From Elusimicrobiota bacterium (lineage in GTDB: Bacteria > Elusimicrobiota > Elusimicrobia > UBA1565): 52,471 bases of DNA. Made by a program: the position numbers and the translations under genes. Shown in pieces: positions 29,781 through 38,613 of the stretch. Location: the NCBI GenBank assembly GCA_016212885.1, contig JACRDO010000047.1, positions 1 to 52,471 of the forward strand. The letters are read 5' to 3'. The notes below the pieces were generated by a model. That model searched no databases. It was not told the DNA's origin and saw nothing but the letters and a program-made list of their open reading frames with translations. Numbering within the stretch: the stretch's first letter is position 1; each line of letters opens with the position of its first letter.

Positions 29781-30197
29781 TCAGGTGTTTCGATGCAGGA
29801 TGAAGCCCAGAACCTGAAAATGTTTGTCGAAAGCGAAAGCGTCCCGAAGTTTCAAGATGCGCATCCAAACGAAGCTCGTGGCGTCCACGAAGCTGAAATC
29901 CTGGTCCGGGTGCTTCTTTAGGAGCGCGTAGGCTTCGGTCTCCAAGGCTTCCGGAGTGAAGACTCGTTCCAAACGATGGCTCCTTTCCAGCAGGCCGAGG
30001 AATTCCCAGGCTTTCCGATGCCCTAAACACGAGCGGATGAGCGTATAACTCTCCCCGATCACATGGTTGCTGGTGACCAGTCCGCCGAACCGGCTGAGCA
30101 GCTGCGGCAGAACCTGCCACGCGGACTGATGGTGGGTGTCGTCGCTGTCCACCAAGGCGTACCAGGCCGAGGTGTCTACGAAGACCTTAGGCCGCAT
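29781..30197 (-). CDS. PIN-domain toxin (VapC-like)
   Basis: The 138-residue protein is taken from ATG 30197. It begins RPKVFVDTSAWYALVDSDD, with the first PIN aspartate in VDTSAWYAL. It continues with a conserved Glu in NHVIGESYTLIRS near residue 44, and ends with DFSFVDATSFVWMRILKLRDAFAFDKHF, which holds the third and fourth acidic residues (FVDATS, FAFDKHF). All four expected PIN acids are present, so a functional magnesium-dependent ribonuclease is likely. The antitoxin gene precedes it with an 11-base overlap. Upstream codons of the same frame overlap the antitoxin and are not used. Confidence 0.9.
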   Translation of the reverse strand: MRPKVFVDTSAWYALVDSDDTHHQSAWQVLPQLLSRFGGLVTSNHVIGESYTLIRSCLGHRKAWEFLGLLERSHRLERVFTPEALETEAYALLKKHPDQDFSFVDATSFVWMRILKLRDAFAFDKHFQVLGFILHRNT

Positions 30198-30435
30198 GTT
30201 TCCTTTGGAGTTTGGCCAAGGCGGCGTCATGCCGCCAGGAAACATCCTTGCGGCCGGAGCGTCCCGCCGCCTTTCTAAGGGACATCAGGGGTTCGTCCCG
30301 GATCGTGCCTTCCTCTTTGAGCAGCAGCCGGACCCCTTCCCTGACCAAGGAGGCCTTGGAGGTTCCCAGCCGATAGGAGAACGCCGCCAGCTTCCGGTTG
30401 AGTTCCTCATCCAGGTAAATCTGCACTCTGACCAT
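30187..30435 (-). CDS. Ribbon-helix-helix antitoxin of PIN toxin
   Basis: The 82-residue protein begins VRVQIYLDEELNRKLAAFSYRLGTSKASLVREG, the strand-helix-helix pattern of RHH/CopG DNA-binding antitoxins. A C-terminal tail (GRKDVSWRHDAALAKLQRKH) probably wraps the PIN toxin. A GAGG ribosome-binding site lies about nine bases before ATG 30435. The upstream AT-rich dyads are probable self-operators. Confidence 0.88.
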   Translation of the reverse strand: MVRVQIYLDEELNRKLAAFSYRLGTSKASLVREGVRLLLKEEGTIRDEPLMSLRKAAGRSGRKDVSWRHDAALAKLQRKHAA

Positions 30436-30482
30436 ATATATTACCTCATATACACCATGCTATATATCAATATACATTATAA
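30436..30482 (-). promoter_or_regulatory. AT-rich promoter/operator of the toxin-antitoxin pair
   Basis: The region is a run of TATA-type steps (TATATTGATATATAG, GTATATGAGG, TAATATATATGG on the reverse strand) standing out in a GC-rich neighbourhood. A TATAAT at 30476-30481 could be the -10. The repeated ATAT half-sites fit autoregulation by an RHH protein. Confidence 0.6.
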
Positions 30483-30542
30483 CAGCGAATCCCTACGCGC
30501 GCAAGGGGCTGGGGCCGGGCTCGCGATCGGATGAAGGTCGCC

Positions 30543-32456
30543 TCACTCGTCCGACTCGGGAAACAGCTCTTCCGGCCGGAGCTCGGTGCGGGGCCTCACC
30601 AAGAACCAAATCCCGAGGAAAGAAAGCGCGACGCCCAGGGGGAAGGGGCCGTTGCTCCCCCTGAACCTGTCCGGATACTCGTCGAACGGGACCAAGAGCG
30701 CGCGGCGCCATTGGGAGAAAGGAACGCCTGCCAGGGATTTCTCATGCCCGGCGGGCGGCTTGGACGCGGCCGGCGGAGCGGCCGCCCGCGTGTCCTGCGC
30801 CGCCGGCTGCGGAGCTGTCGCCGGATGAAGGAATCCGCCTGCGAGGAGCGCTGAGAGCGCCGCGACGGCGAGCAAGGGGTAGGGCAGCACCGGGCTGTTC
30901 CCCTGTCGGGTCTCGAGGCGGTCGAAGAGCCCCGCGGCGAGCGAGGCCCCCAGCGCCGCGGCAACGAGGATGAGCGAGACCCTCTTCGGGTCCGCCAAGG
31001 CCGCGGCCGCGGCGGCGGAGAGGTCGTCCGGCGCGGCGAAGAGCAAAAGGGCCGCGCACATGGCGAGCGAAAGCCCGCCGACGATGAAGCTGTCCTTCAA
31101 GGACTTCTCCATGCGCTGGGCCCGCTCCACCGCGGCGCCGGCGAGGATCAGCCCTAATGGGAAGAGCTGGATGCGCAGCCAGCCTGCGCTCAGGGCCGGG
31201 ATCGCAGACAGGTGCGTCTGCCCTGAGATGAACAGCGAGAGCCCGCCCAGCAGGAGGAGCGCAATGGCGAATGCGCTGTCTTCGCCCGCTTTCATGAGCA
31301 CGCAGGCGCCGGCGAGCCCCGCGGCCGAGACGCCGAGGACGGGGTATTTCCCGCAGCAGCCGGCCCAATAGCTCGCGGCCGCGGCGAGGAGGAGCAGGAC
31401 GGCCGACACCGCGGACTTGACCCCGAGTTTTTTCCGGGCCGGGGCCTGGCCTTCCGGCTCGAGCGGCGCGATCTCGGGAGGCCTCCGTTCGTCGGGCTCC
31501 TCCGGCCGGATGGAGATCGGCTCGGGCGCAGGCTTGGGCGGAGGCGCCGGCGGGGCTTTCCGGGCGGGCCGGACGTCCAGCCCCAGGTCCAGGACCCTCT
31601 CGTCGCTGTGGAAGTCGTCGAACTGCTGGATGAGCATCCCGGGGGCGTTCAGGTCCTTGAGGACGTCGTCGACCGCCATGTAGCGGTCCTCGCGCGACTT
31701 GGCCATCATCTTGGCGATGACCTTGGCGGCCATGTCCGTGACGTCCGGGTTGAAGCCGCGGATGTCGGGCAGGGGATGGTTGAGGTGCATGGTGAGCGTA
31801 TCCGCGGCCGTGGGACCGGAGTAGGGGACGTCCCCCGAAAGCATCTCGAAGTAGGTCACGCCCATCGCGTAGATGTCGGTGCGCTCGTCCGCCTCGCCGC
31901 CCCAGCCCATCTCCGGCGCCATGTACTCCGGGGTCCCGGCGAGTTCCTTCTTGGGATCCACGGAGGGGTCCTTGATGCGGAATGCGAGCCCGAAGTCCGA
32001 GAGCCTAATCGAGCCGTCCTTGCCCAGGAGGATGTTGCCCGGCTTCACGTCGCGGTGGATGATCGAGTGCTTGTGGGCTTCCGAGAGGCCCTCCATCGCG
32101 GCCTTGATGATGCGCAGGGCGTCCATGGGCCCCAGCTTCTTCTCCCGGCGCAGGAGGTTCTGCAGGGTCTCGCCGTCGACGAACTGCATGATGATGAAGT
32201 AATGACCCTGGTCCCTGTTCGCGTCGTAGACCTGGACGATGCGCGGGTGCTCCAGGCGCGCGGCCGCGCGCGCCTCGCGCTGGAAGGCCGTCACGGAGCC
32301 CGGGTTGGCCGTGAGCGCGGGCGCGAGCAGCTTGACGGCGACGGGGCGGTCAAGGCGCAGGTGATGCGCCTTGTAGACCACCCCCATGCCGCCCTCGCCC
32401 AGGCGCCGCTCGATGCGGCAGCCTCCGAGCAGCTTCCCTTCCAGTGGATCCGGCAT
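30543..32456 (-). CDS. Serine/threonine protein kinase with polytopic membrane tail
   Basis: The protein is 637 residues from ATG 32456 (TTG 32462 is also possible). The kinase domain spans about 10-275: GEGGMGVVYKA (P-loop), VAVKLLAP (catalytic Lys), IIHRDVKPGNILL (catalytic loop), LSDFGLAF (DFG) and AGTPEYMAPE (APE). All key residues are intact and it is of the bacterial Hanks type. A Pro-rich linker (APPAPPPKPAPEP) leads into about eight hydrophobic helices (residues 350-560), not the usual single helix with PASTA or TPR sensors. The last part (VPFSQWRRALLVPFDEYPDRFRG) is soluble before a final helix. A -10-like element lies ten bases before the start. The kinase face is cytoplasmic; targets unknown. 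Confidence 0.9.
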   Translation of the reverse strand: MPDPLEGKLLGGCRIERRLGEGGMGVVYKAHHLRLDRPVAVKLLAPALTANPGSVTAFQREARAAARLEHPRIVQVYDANRDQGHYFIIMQFVDGETLQNLLRREKKLGPMDALRIIKAAMEGLSEAHKHSIIHRDVKPGNILLGKDGSIRLSDFGLAFRIKDPSVDPKKELAGTPEYMAPEMGWGGEADERTDIYAMGVTYFEMLSGDVPYSGPTAADTLTMHLNHPLPDIRGFNPDVTDMAAKVIAKMMAKSREDRYMAVDDVLKDLNAPGMLIQQFDDFHSDERVLDLGLDVRPARKAPPAPPPKPAPEPISIRPEEPDERRPPEIAPLEPEGQAPARKKLGVKSAVSAVLLLLAAAASYWAGCCGKYPVLGVSAAGLAGACVLMKAGEDSAFAIALLLLGGLSLFISGQTHLSAIPALSAGWLRIQLFPLGLILAGAAVERAQRMEKSLKDSFIVGGLSLAMCAALLLFAAPDDLSAAAAAALADPKRVSLILVAAALGASLAAGLFDRLETRQGNSPVLPYPLLAVAALSALLAGGFLHPATAPQPAAQDTRAAAPPAASKPPAGHEKSLAGVPFSQWRRALLVPFDEYPDRFRGSNGPFPLGVALSFLGIWFLVRPRTELRPEELFPESDE

Positions 32457-32466
32457 TGGCAAGGAA

Positions 32467-32472
32467 AGATTA
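32467..32472 (-). promoter_or_regulatory. Extended -10 (TGC-TAATCT) of the kinase gene
   Basis: On the reverse strand TGCTAATCT ends ten bases before ATG 32456, with no Shine-Dalgarno sequence between. It therefore belongs to the short-leader group noted at 11891, 14478, 44589 and 49506. Confidence 0.45.
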
Positions 32473-32504
32473 GCAGAAGTACGCGAATCCCGCCAGGGGC
32501 CGCG

Positions 32505-33950
32505 CTATTTTTTCGGCTCCGGGGACGCGAGGCGCCACTTGGGCCTTCGCCAGCTCGACGCGAAAACCGCGGCCCCGGGGTCATCGGCCGTGCCGTCGGA
32601 TTCTTGGCCGTCGAGGAAAAGCACGAAGTCGAACTGCCGCTCGGGCGAGCCGGCCTCCTCGGCGAAGCGGCGGGCGATGAGGTTGGCGGAGGCCGATTTC
32701 CGGCCCAGGCGCTCCTCCTCGGCGAGCTTGAGGCCGTACGCTTTGACGATGAGCTCGGCGCAGGAGAGGGCCTTGTCGTCGCGGAGGTCGTAGTCGAAAT
32801 CATAGGGCCGCCCGAGGTACTGGAACGTCCGCAGTAGGGCTTGGGCCTTTGCGCGCTTGCCCAGGCGGGGACGCAGGACCGCCAGAGAGTCCGCGTCCGC
32901 GGTTCGCTCGAACAAGGCGAAGGAGACGCCTTCGCCGAGGGCATCGATGACCCGCGGCTCCTTCCCGCCCTGCGGCTTGCGGCTCAGGGCGTAGGCCTCT
33001 GGGCGCTTCATGCTCAGCAGCGTCTCGAAGTCCCCGTCTCCGATCCCCTGGGATGCGACCCAGGCTTTGGTCTCGGGGTCGCCGAAGTAGGCCCGCCGCT
33101 CCTTCGGGGTGCCCATGTAGAGCGCGGCGCGGCCCCAGAAGCCGCCGAGGCCGATATCGGAGAGGGCCCATTCGCGCCGGGCCAGAAGGATGTCGCCGGG
33201 CTTCAGGAGGCGGCCCGCCTCGCGGATCTGCTCGGGAGAGATGAGGGACCACTTCGTCTCCAGCATCTTCGCGTCGGCCATGAACTCGGAGATGCCTGAG
33301 CGCACCGGGAAGAGGGCCTTGGCGCCCGCCTCTTCGATGATGGACAGCGCATTCTTGGGCTTGAGGGCCTCCGCTTCGCCCTTGGCGCGCTTGCGGAGGT
33401 AAGCGGAGTCCTCCGCAACGGCGTCGCGCAAGGGGGAGTCCGCTTCTCCCCCCCACTCCTCGTAGGCGGCGTCGAAGGCGTCGATCTCCTTGAAGCGCTC
33501 AGGGTCCAAGGCCCAGCGCTTGAGCCGGCTGTACGCCCCCTTGGGCAGGCCGAGCTCAGGCACGGGCTTCTCCAGGGCCGCCTCCAGGCCGCGGTCATCC
33601 CCGGCCGCTTCGATGAGCTCCAGGGCGCATCGGACCTGGGCCAGGAACGCGGCGTAGCTCAGCAGGATGGAAGCCGAGCGCTCCGCGCCTGCCAGGCGCC
33701 GGAATCCGCGGTAATAGCGGCCCAGCGAATCCAGGGCGAGCTGATAGTCCAGGAAGCTCGTCCAGGCGCCTTTGAGGCGGATGCTCTCCGCCGAGGCCTG
33801 CAGGCCGGAGCGGTAGATGCGCATCGCCTTCGCATCGACCTGCATGCGCTTGTCCTGGCTTTTCCGGCTGAGCAGGTGCAGAGACGGGGCCTGGGCGGCG
33901 CGGAGGGCCGATGCGGCCAGGAGGAGGCCCAAGACGAGGAGCCGGGCCAT
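32505..33950 (-). CDS. YiiX/C92-like permuted papain-fold protein, exported
   Basis: The 481-residue protein starts at ATG 33950 with a signal peptide (RLLVLGLLLAASALRAA). Residues 25-260 are helical without a recognised domain. The C-terminal 220 residues follow the permuted NlpC/P60 (DUF830/YiiX) pattern: LKPGDILLARREW near 268, GGFWGRAALYMG near 285, FQYLGRPYDFDYDL near 395, and the catalytic cysteine in ALSCAELIVKAYGL near 412. Family members normally have His in WxHxALY; here the position reads WGRAALY (Arg), so catalysis may be lost or altered. It is 42 bases from the kinase gene on the same strand. Likely periplasmic; substrate unknown. Confidence 0.75.
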   Translation of the reverse strand: MARLLVLGLLLAASALRAAQAPSLHLLSRKSQDKRMQVDAKAMRIYRSGLQASAESIRLKGAWTSFLDYQLALDSLGRYYRGFRRLAGAERSASILLSYAAFLAQVRCALELIEAAGDDRGLEAALEKPVPELGLPKGAYSRLKRWALDPERFKEIDAFDAAYEEWGGEADSPLRDAVAEDSAYLRKRAKGEAEALKPKNALSIIEEAGAKALFPVRSGISEFMADAKMLETKWSLISPEQIREAGRLLKPGDILLARREWALSDIGLGGFWGRAALYMGTPKERRAYFGDPETKAWVASQGIGDGDFETLLSMKRPEAYALSRKPQGGKEPRVIDALGEGVSFALFERTADADSLAVLRPRLGKRAKAQALLRTFQYLGRPYDFDYDLRDDKALSCAELIVKAYGLKLAEEERLGRKSASANLIARRFAEEAGSPERQFDFVLFLDGQESDGTADDPGAAVFASSWRRPKWRLASPEPKK

Positions 33951-34173
33951 CAATGTCCCGGCAATTCCACGTGAGCAGAAAATCGCATTCAATATAGACG
34001 ACTGGTTTTATTTATGTGTCAGATTATAACTTGCTGCGCCGAATCCTACAACAAGCTGACAACTCGCCAATATATGATACCTCAAAATCCGCGCCCATGC
34101 GTTTACGAAAGATTTACTTTCAAATAGGTCTTTGGTCCCTGTTCATCCCAGGGCCCCGGAGTAAGCTATCGGT

Positions 34174-35340
34174 GTGAGCGCAGCGATCCTGGCCGTCCTG
34201 ATGTGCCTTCCCGCGGCGCCGGCGAGCGCCGAGGAGCCATCCGCGCAGGGCCCCGTGGTGGAGGCCGTTCTCGCGGATATGAACGCCCAGGAGCGCTGGC
34301 TCTACGACGCCTACGCGAGCGACCCGGACCGCCTGAAGGCCCTGCAGATCAGGGGCTCGCAGGTGGACCTCGGCGATAAGGACGACAAGAGGAAGTTCCT
34401 CGCGGACACCCGCAAGAAGGTCGTCGCGTTCGCGGAAAGGGAATACCAGTTCAACGGGGGCGAGCTCGCGATGCTGAGCGGGGTGCTCGTCGATCCATCC
34501 AAAGCGGACGGCTTCAAGCAGGAGGTCTCGAAGCTGGACCCCTGCGACAAGGCCGCACAGCTGGCCTTCATGGAGCGCCGGCGCAAGGAGATCGCCTCCT
34601 GGGCCGCGGGCTACGTGTTCAAGGAGCGAACGGTCGATGCCGAGGCCCGCAGCGTGGAGGAGATGGTCGGAGCGGACGAGCGGGCGGTCCTCGAGCAGGC
34701 CCGGCGCAACGACGAGAACAACTTCAAGGTCCGCACCTTCACGAGCTGGGTCCAAGAGGCGGACAGGAAGCTCGCGGCCGGGAAGCCGGGCGCGCAGAAG
34801 CGCGCTCTCGAGCTTGTCGCCATGGCGCGCAACGGGATGAAGGAGAACATGCAGAAGTACCTGGATTCCCCCGAGATCGCCAAGCTGCTCGAGCCGGTCA
34901 AGCCGGAATCGAGCCTGGTTTCCGCCTCCACGAGCAGGGAGCTCCTCGAGAAGGCGGAGCAGATTTCCAGGTCCGCGGCCTCCGCGGAGTCGCCCGAGGC
35001 CATGTTCGCGCAGGCCGGGACTTCGTTCTCCGGGGGGCTTGCGGACGGCGAGACCCTCGCCGACGCGCTCGCCGCGGGCCCGATCCGGGACACTAACCGC
35101 CCGGCCGACGCCGTGTCCGCCGAGCCGGTAAGCCAGAAGGGGCTCACCTCCCGAGAAGTCCCCGCCCCGAGCGGGAAGCCGGCGCAGAAGAGCGCCTTAA
35201 GCGGCGCAAGCGGCTGGCTGGCTCCGGGGCTCGGCGCTTTGGGCCTGGGGCTCATCGGGCTGGTCCTGCTCGGGCCGCTCGGCGCGCTCTTGGGCGCGGG
35301 GGCGGGGCTCTTCACGAAGGGCGCTTCCGGGAAGAAGTAG
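34174..35340 (+). CDS. Exported helical protein with C-terminal Gly-rich membrane segment
   Basis: The 388-residue protein has a GTG start at 34174 and a short signal peptide (SAAILAVLMCLPAAPASA). The body (residues 25-270) is rich in charged helices (DDKRKFLADTRKKVVAFAERE; QARRNDENNFKVRTFTSWVQE). A low-complexity Ala/Ser/Pro region follows, then a C-terminal hydrophobic segment (LAPGLGALGLGLIGLVLLGPLG) and a Lys tail. I do not recognise the family. The final helix could anchor it with the helical domain in the periplasm. The preceding 220-base gap is AT-rich and holds no gene. Confidence 0.65.
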   Translation: MSAAILAVLMCLPAAPASAEEPSAQGPVVEAVLADMNAQERWLYDAYASDPDRLKALQIRGSQVDLGDKDDKRKFLADTRKKVVAFAEREYQFNGGELAMLSGVLVDPSKADGFKQEVSKLDPCDKAAQLAFMERRRKEIASWAAGYVFKERTVDAEARSVEEMVGADERAVLEQARRNDENNFKVRTFTSWVQEADRKLAAGKPGAQKRALELVAMARNGMKENMQKYLDSPEIAKLLEPVKPESSLVSASTSRELLEKAEQISRSAASAESPEAMFAQAGTSFSGGLADGETLADALAAGPIRDTNRPADAVSAEPVSQKGLTSREVPAPSGKPAQKSALSGASGWLAPGLGALGLGLIGLVLLGPLGALLGAGAGLFTKGASGKK

Positions 35341-35438
35341 ATGGCGCGATGCGGGCCTATCTCTTGCGAATGGCCCCCCAGCCCTCGTGAGCCCTGGGGC
35401 CTAGGATCAGCGCGCCGGGGAGACTCCGTGAGCAGGGA

Positions 35439-35801
35439 TTACTTCAGCGGGATGGAAGGGAGCTTCTTCAAGGCCTGGCGCCTGGGATCGACGATGACCC
35501 CGGTGGATTCAAGAGCTGTCGCGCCGAGGATGGGCTCTGCGCCATCAGGTCCGAAGATGATTCTTCCGGCTGTGACCTCGCCCATGAACTCGATGACGGC
35601 TGTCCCGAACTCGAATTCCTTGGAGACTCCGTCAGCCAGCTCGTAGGACGTTCGGCCTACGGCCTTGACGCCGATCGCCTTGAGCGCTCGCGCGGGCGCC
35701 ATGGAGTCCGTGGCGCCGGTATCCGCGAGGAACTTGGCCTCGAAGGATTTCCTCGAAGCTGATGTCGGCCGGAGAGAGACTTTCACATGGATCATTCCCA
35801 T
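35439..35801 (-). CDS. Small clan-AA aspartic protease
   Basis: The 120-residue protein is a single retropepsin-like half: an N-terminal strand MGMIHVKVSL, active site AKFLADTGATDSMAP at about residues 23-37, the flap region RTSYELADGVSKEFEFG, and the second hydrophobic-Gly element PILGATALESTGVIVDP near 90-106. This matches the stand-alone clan AA protease family found in many bacteria, thought to act as homodimers. There is no signal peptide, so it is cytoplasmic. TATAAT lies almost on the start codon and GGGAGG further upstream, so a start at the second ATG (35795) is possible. Confidence 0.85.
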   Translation of the reverse strand: MGMIHVKVSLRPTSASRKSFEAKFLADTGATDSMAPARALKAIGVKAVGRTSYELADGVSKEFEFGTAVIEFMGEVTAGRIIFGPDGAEPILGATALESTGVIVDPRRQALKKLPSIPLK

Positions 35802-35864
35802 AGATTATATCACACCCTCCCATGCAATATAATACGAGCCAAGGCGGAATAAGTTCCCTTCAGG

Positions 35865-35891
35865 TTTGATATCGCGTATTGCGATATCAAA
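35865..35891. repeat. 11-bp-stem palindrome TTTGATATCGC/GCGATATCAAA
   Basis: The arms are perfect with a five-base loop (GTATT), and there is no T-run after either arm. It sits between the end of the helicase gene and the start region of the aspartic protease gene. A related CGATATC sequence (GCAGCGATATC) occurs just to the right at 35893-35902 and again at 46297-46307. It could be an operator. Confidence 0.7.
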
Positions 35892-35903
35892 GCAGCGATA
35901 TCC

Positions 35904-38309
35904 CTACGGCCAGGGATGCTTGGGGTACTTCCTCTGCAGTTCCTTCTTGACCGCCGGATACGCGTTCTTCCAGAACGACCCCAGGTCATGGGTCTTCTGG
36001 ACCGTCCGCTGGTTCGGCGCGAGGATGTCGAAGAGCACGGGGAGCCGTCCTTCGCACAGGCTCAAGGTTCCGCTCATGCCCAGGAAATCCCCGAGCCTGG
36101 CCGACAGTTCGGGAGGCTGGTTCTCGAAATAAGCGAATCTCCCGGTCCTGCCTGAGGGCAGCTTCTTTCTTAAAGGAAGGGCCTTCTCCAAGAACTGCAT
36201 CAGCATCGGGCCGATGTATCGGCCCACGTGAGCTGCCAGCGGAATTTGCTCGATCTCTTTGAGGGAGTTCTTCCCAACGCAGACTTCCTCGTAGATGAGC
36301 CGCCAATCGTCTTGGTCCATCTGCGGGAAGGAATAGTCCGGGTAGTATTTTCGCGCCAAGCGGATGCGGACCACCAGCTGCTCGACGCCCTCGTCAAAGC
36401 TCGAAAGCCGGATCTCCCCGCTCGCGAGCTTCTCGGCCCATAGCCCGGCCGCAGCCTTGCGGTCCGCCTTCTCCTGCTTCGCGCGCCTGCTCGCGATCGC
36501 AAGGCCGCGGAACATGAGCCGCTCCTCTTTGACGACCTTCAGGCGCTTCTCGTCCAGCTCCGAGACTTTGGTCCAGGAGCATTCCCCAGGGAAAAGCTTT
36601 TGGACCATCTCCGGCTCGCAGGGGAGATAGACCGGCACGCTCACCTGCCTGGCCTGCCCCGCGCCCGCACTTTCATGGATTTCCAGCGCAAGGATCAGGT
36701 CCGGAGGCCTGCGTCCCTTCTCAAGCGGCAAGTGCGCCTTCCTGCCGTCGGCCAGATGAAAGATCAAGCCCTCGCCCTGCCTGGAGGCCAGCCTGTCCGC
36801 GAAGGCTTCAAGCCAGACTTCCGGGATATCGCCTTCTCCGAGGGATCCTTCTCCAAGTCTCTTGAGCTGATGGAAGATATTCGAGGCTTCCCATCCCAAG
36901 TCCTCGTCGTTTCCGGCCAAGAGGTTTTCCGCCAGGACGTAGAGGTTGACGGTCTTGTTCTTCCGGCGGCCCAGCTCGCTTTCCATGACCGCGGCCATGG
37001 CGCAGGCGAATTCAAAGTTCGCCTTGCCCAAGCGCTGGGCCCCGTGGATCACGGCCGCGAGTCTGGGCGCGAGAGGGTAGCGGATCAGGTCTCTGCCCTT
37101 GGCCGTGATTCGTCCCCCCTCCTCCACGGCTTTGAGCGCCAGCAGGGTCCTGCCTGCCGCGGACCATGCCTCTTCTTTCGGCGCCGTGAGCCAGTCGAGC
37201 TTGAGCGGGAGGAAGGCGGTCTTCAAGCGGAGCGCGCTCAGCTCCAGGCGCAGGATCTCCGGAAGCAGGGCTTCCTGCATCGAGCTCTCTTCGGACTTGG
37301 GCCAGAGCCTGAGGCAGCGGCCCGGAGCGGTCCTCCCCGCTCGGCCCGCGCGCTGGTCCGCGTTGCGCCTGCTGATGCGGCCGAGGTAGAGCGTGTTCAT
37401 GTCGCGGGCCGCGCTGTAGGCCGCGATGCGGTGCAGGCCCGCGTCGATGACCATGCTCACGCCGGGAATCGTGAGCGAGGTCTCCGCCGCGTTGGTGGAG
37501 ACGATGACCCGCTTTCTCTCCGGGTCGGGGTCCAGCACCTTCTGCTGCTCCGAGAGCTCCATGGAGCCGTGGAGCGTCTGGAGCAGCAGGCCCTTCTCCA
37601 TGCAGAACTGGTTCAATGCGGAGGCCGTCCTCTGTATCTCCCGCATCCCCGGCATGAATATCAATATCGAGCCGTCGAGCCCTTCCTGATGGAGGAGCCG
37701 GAGCGCCCGCAGGGCGTGCTCCGCCAGGCCTTCCCTTGGGTTCGGCGGCAGGTGCCGGACCTCCACCGGGAAGAGCCTTCCGGGCACGTCCAAGTGCTCA
37801 AGGCCCGGAGCGCAGCGGAGCAGCTCCGCAGGGTCCAAGGTGGCGGACATGACGAGGAGCTTCAGGTCTCTTCGGCGCTCCGCTTTGAGGGCCTTGAGCC
37901 ATGCCAAGGCGAGGTCCGTTTCCAGGGTCCTTTCGTGAAACTCATCGAGCGCCACCGCGCCTATTCCTTTGAGGAAGGGATCGGCCAGGACCTGCTGGAT
38001 GAACACGCCGTAGGTCTGGAACACGACCGCTGTATCCCGGCCGCACCGGCTCTCGAAGCGCACCTGGTAGCCGATCTCTTCGCCCAGGCGCGTGCGAGTC
38101 TCGAAGGCCACCCGGGCCGCCAGGCTCCGCGCCGCGAGCCTGCGCGGCTCAAGCGCCAGGGTTCTTCCCGGGAAATCGGAGCGGTTCTTCAGGATGAACC
38201 GCGGGGTCTGGGTGGACTTCCCGCTCCCGGTGGGAGCGCTCAGGATGAGGCCGCCGGCTCTCTTGAGGGCCCGGACGATCTCCTCTTCAAAAGGCTGGAT
38301 CGGGAGCAA
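35904..38309 (-). CDS. hrpB: ATP-dependent RNA helicase HrpB
   Basis: The 801-residue DEAH-type helicase has motif I APTGSGKSTQTP near residue 25, DEFHERTLETDLAL (motif II, DEFH) near 123, VMSATLD (III), IVSTNAAETSLTIPGVSMVIDAG (V, quoted as the STNAAETSLT core) near 275 and QRAGRAGRTAPG (VI) near 322. The C-terminal part carries the HrpB-specific regions (FPGECSWTKVSELDEKRLK; ending LQRKYPKHPWP, the typical HrpB C-terminus with YPKHxWP). HrpB is a non-essential RNA helicase with uncertain targets. It is the first gene in this direction after the DUF3467 gene, 4 bases apart, so they are probably co-transcribed. Confidence 0.94.
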   Translation of the reverse strand: MLPIQPFEEEIVRALKRAGGLILSAPTGSGKSTQTPRFILKNRSDFPGRTLALEPRRLAARSLAARVAFETRTRLGEEIGYQVRFESRCGRDTAVVFQTYGVFIQQVLADPFLKGIGAVALDEFHERTLETDLALAWLKALKAERRRDLKLLVMSATLDPAELLRCAPGLEHLDVPGRLFPVEVRHLPPNPREGLAEHALRALRLLHQEGLDGSILIFMPGMREIQRTASALNQFCMEKGLLLQTLHGSMELSEQQKVLDPDPERKRVIVSTNAAETSLTIPGVSMVIDAGLHRIAAYSAARDMNTLYLGRISRRNADQRAGRAGRTAPGRCLRLWPKSEESSMQEALLPEILRLELSALRLKTAFLPLKLDWLTAPKEEAWSAAGRTLLALKAVEEGGRITAKGRDLIRYPLAPRLAAVIHGAQRLGKANFEFACAMAAVMESELGRRKNKTVNLYVLAENLLAGNDEDLGWEASNIFHQLKRLGEGSLGEGDIPEVWLEAFADRLASRQGEGLIFHLADGRKAHLPLEKGRRPPDLILALEIHESAGAGQARQVSVPVYLPCEPEMVQKLFPGECSWTKVSELDEKRLKVVKEERLMFRGLAIASRRAKQEKADRKAAAGLWAEKLASGEIRLSSFDEGVEQLVVRIRLARKYYPDYSFPQMDQDDWRLIYEEVCVGKNSLKEIEQIPLAAHVGRYIGPMLMQFLEKALPLRKKLPSGRTGRFAYFENQPPELSARLGDFLGMSGTLSLCEGRLPVLFDILAPNQRTVQKTHDLGSFWKNAYPAVKKELQRKYPKHPWP

Positions 38310-38313
38310 AAAA

Positions 38314-38613
38314 TTACGCGTGAGCGGAGGGCGCTATGGGCCGCTCCGCGATGACGCCGAACCGGTCCTCGTATTTGCGCACGTTGTCAGCGAGCGCGGC
38401 CAGCAGGCGCTTGGTGTGCATCGGGCTCGATATGACCCTCGCGCGCAGCTTCGCCTTGGGCTGGTTGGGCTGGAGGAAGAGGAAGTCCAGGACGAACTCC
38501 GTCTCCGTGTGCATGACTCCGGCCAGGTTCGCGTACGCGCCCTGGGCCGTCGCGTCGTCCATGTCCACTTGGAGCTGGACGCCCTGGTTCGGCTGGTCTT
38601 TCTGTTCGGACAT
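38314..38613 (-). CDS. DUF3467-domain protein
   Basis: The 99-residue protein is taken from ATG 38613, preceded by GGAGG eight bases away, although the frame is open to 38736. The sequence follows the DUF3467 pattern: VDMDDATAQGAYANLAGVMHTETEFVLDFLF (quoted in parts: ATAQGAYANLAGVMH, ETEFVLDFLFLQP), then KAKLRARVISSPMHTKRLLAALADNVRKYE, where SPMHTKRLLAAL is the most typical stretch. Function is not known for the family. It lies between the metallopeptidase and hrpB genes on the same strand. Confidence 0.88.
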   Translation of the reverse strand: MSEQKDQPNQGVQLQVDMDDATAQGAYANLAGVMHTETEFVLDFLFLQPNQPKAKLRARVISSPMHTKRLLAALADNVRKYEDRFGVIAERPIAPSAHA

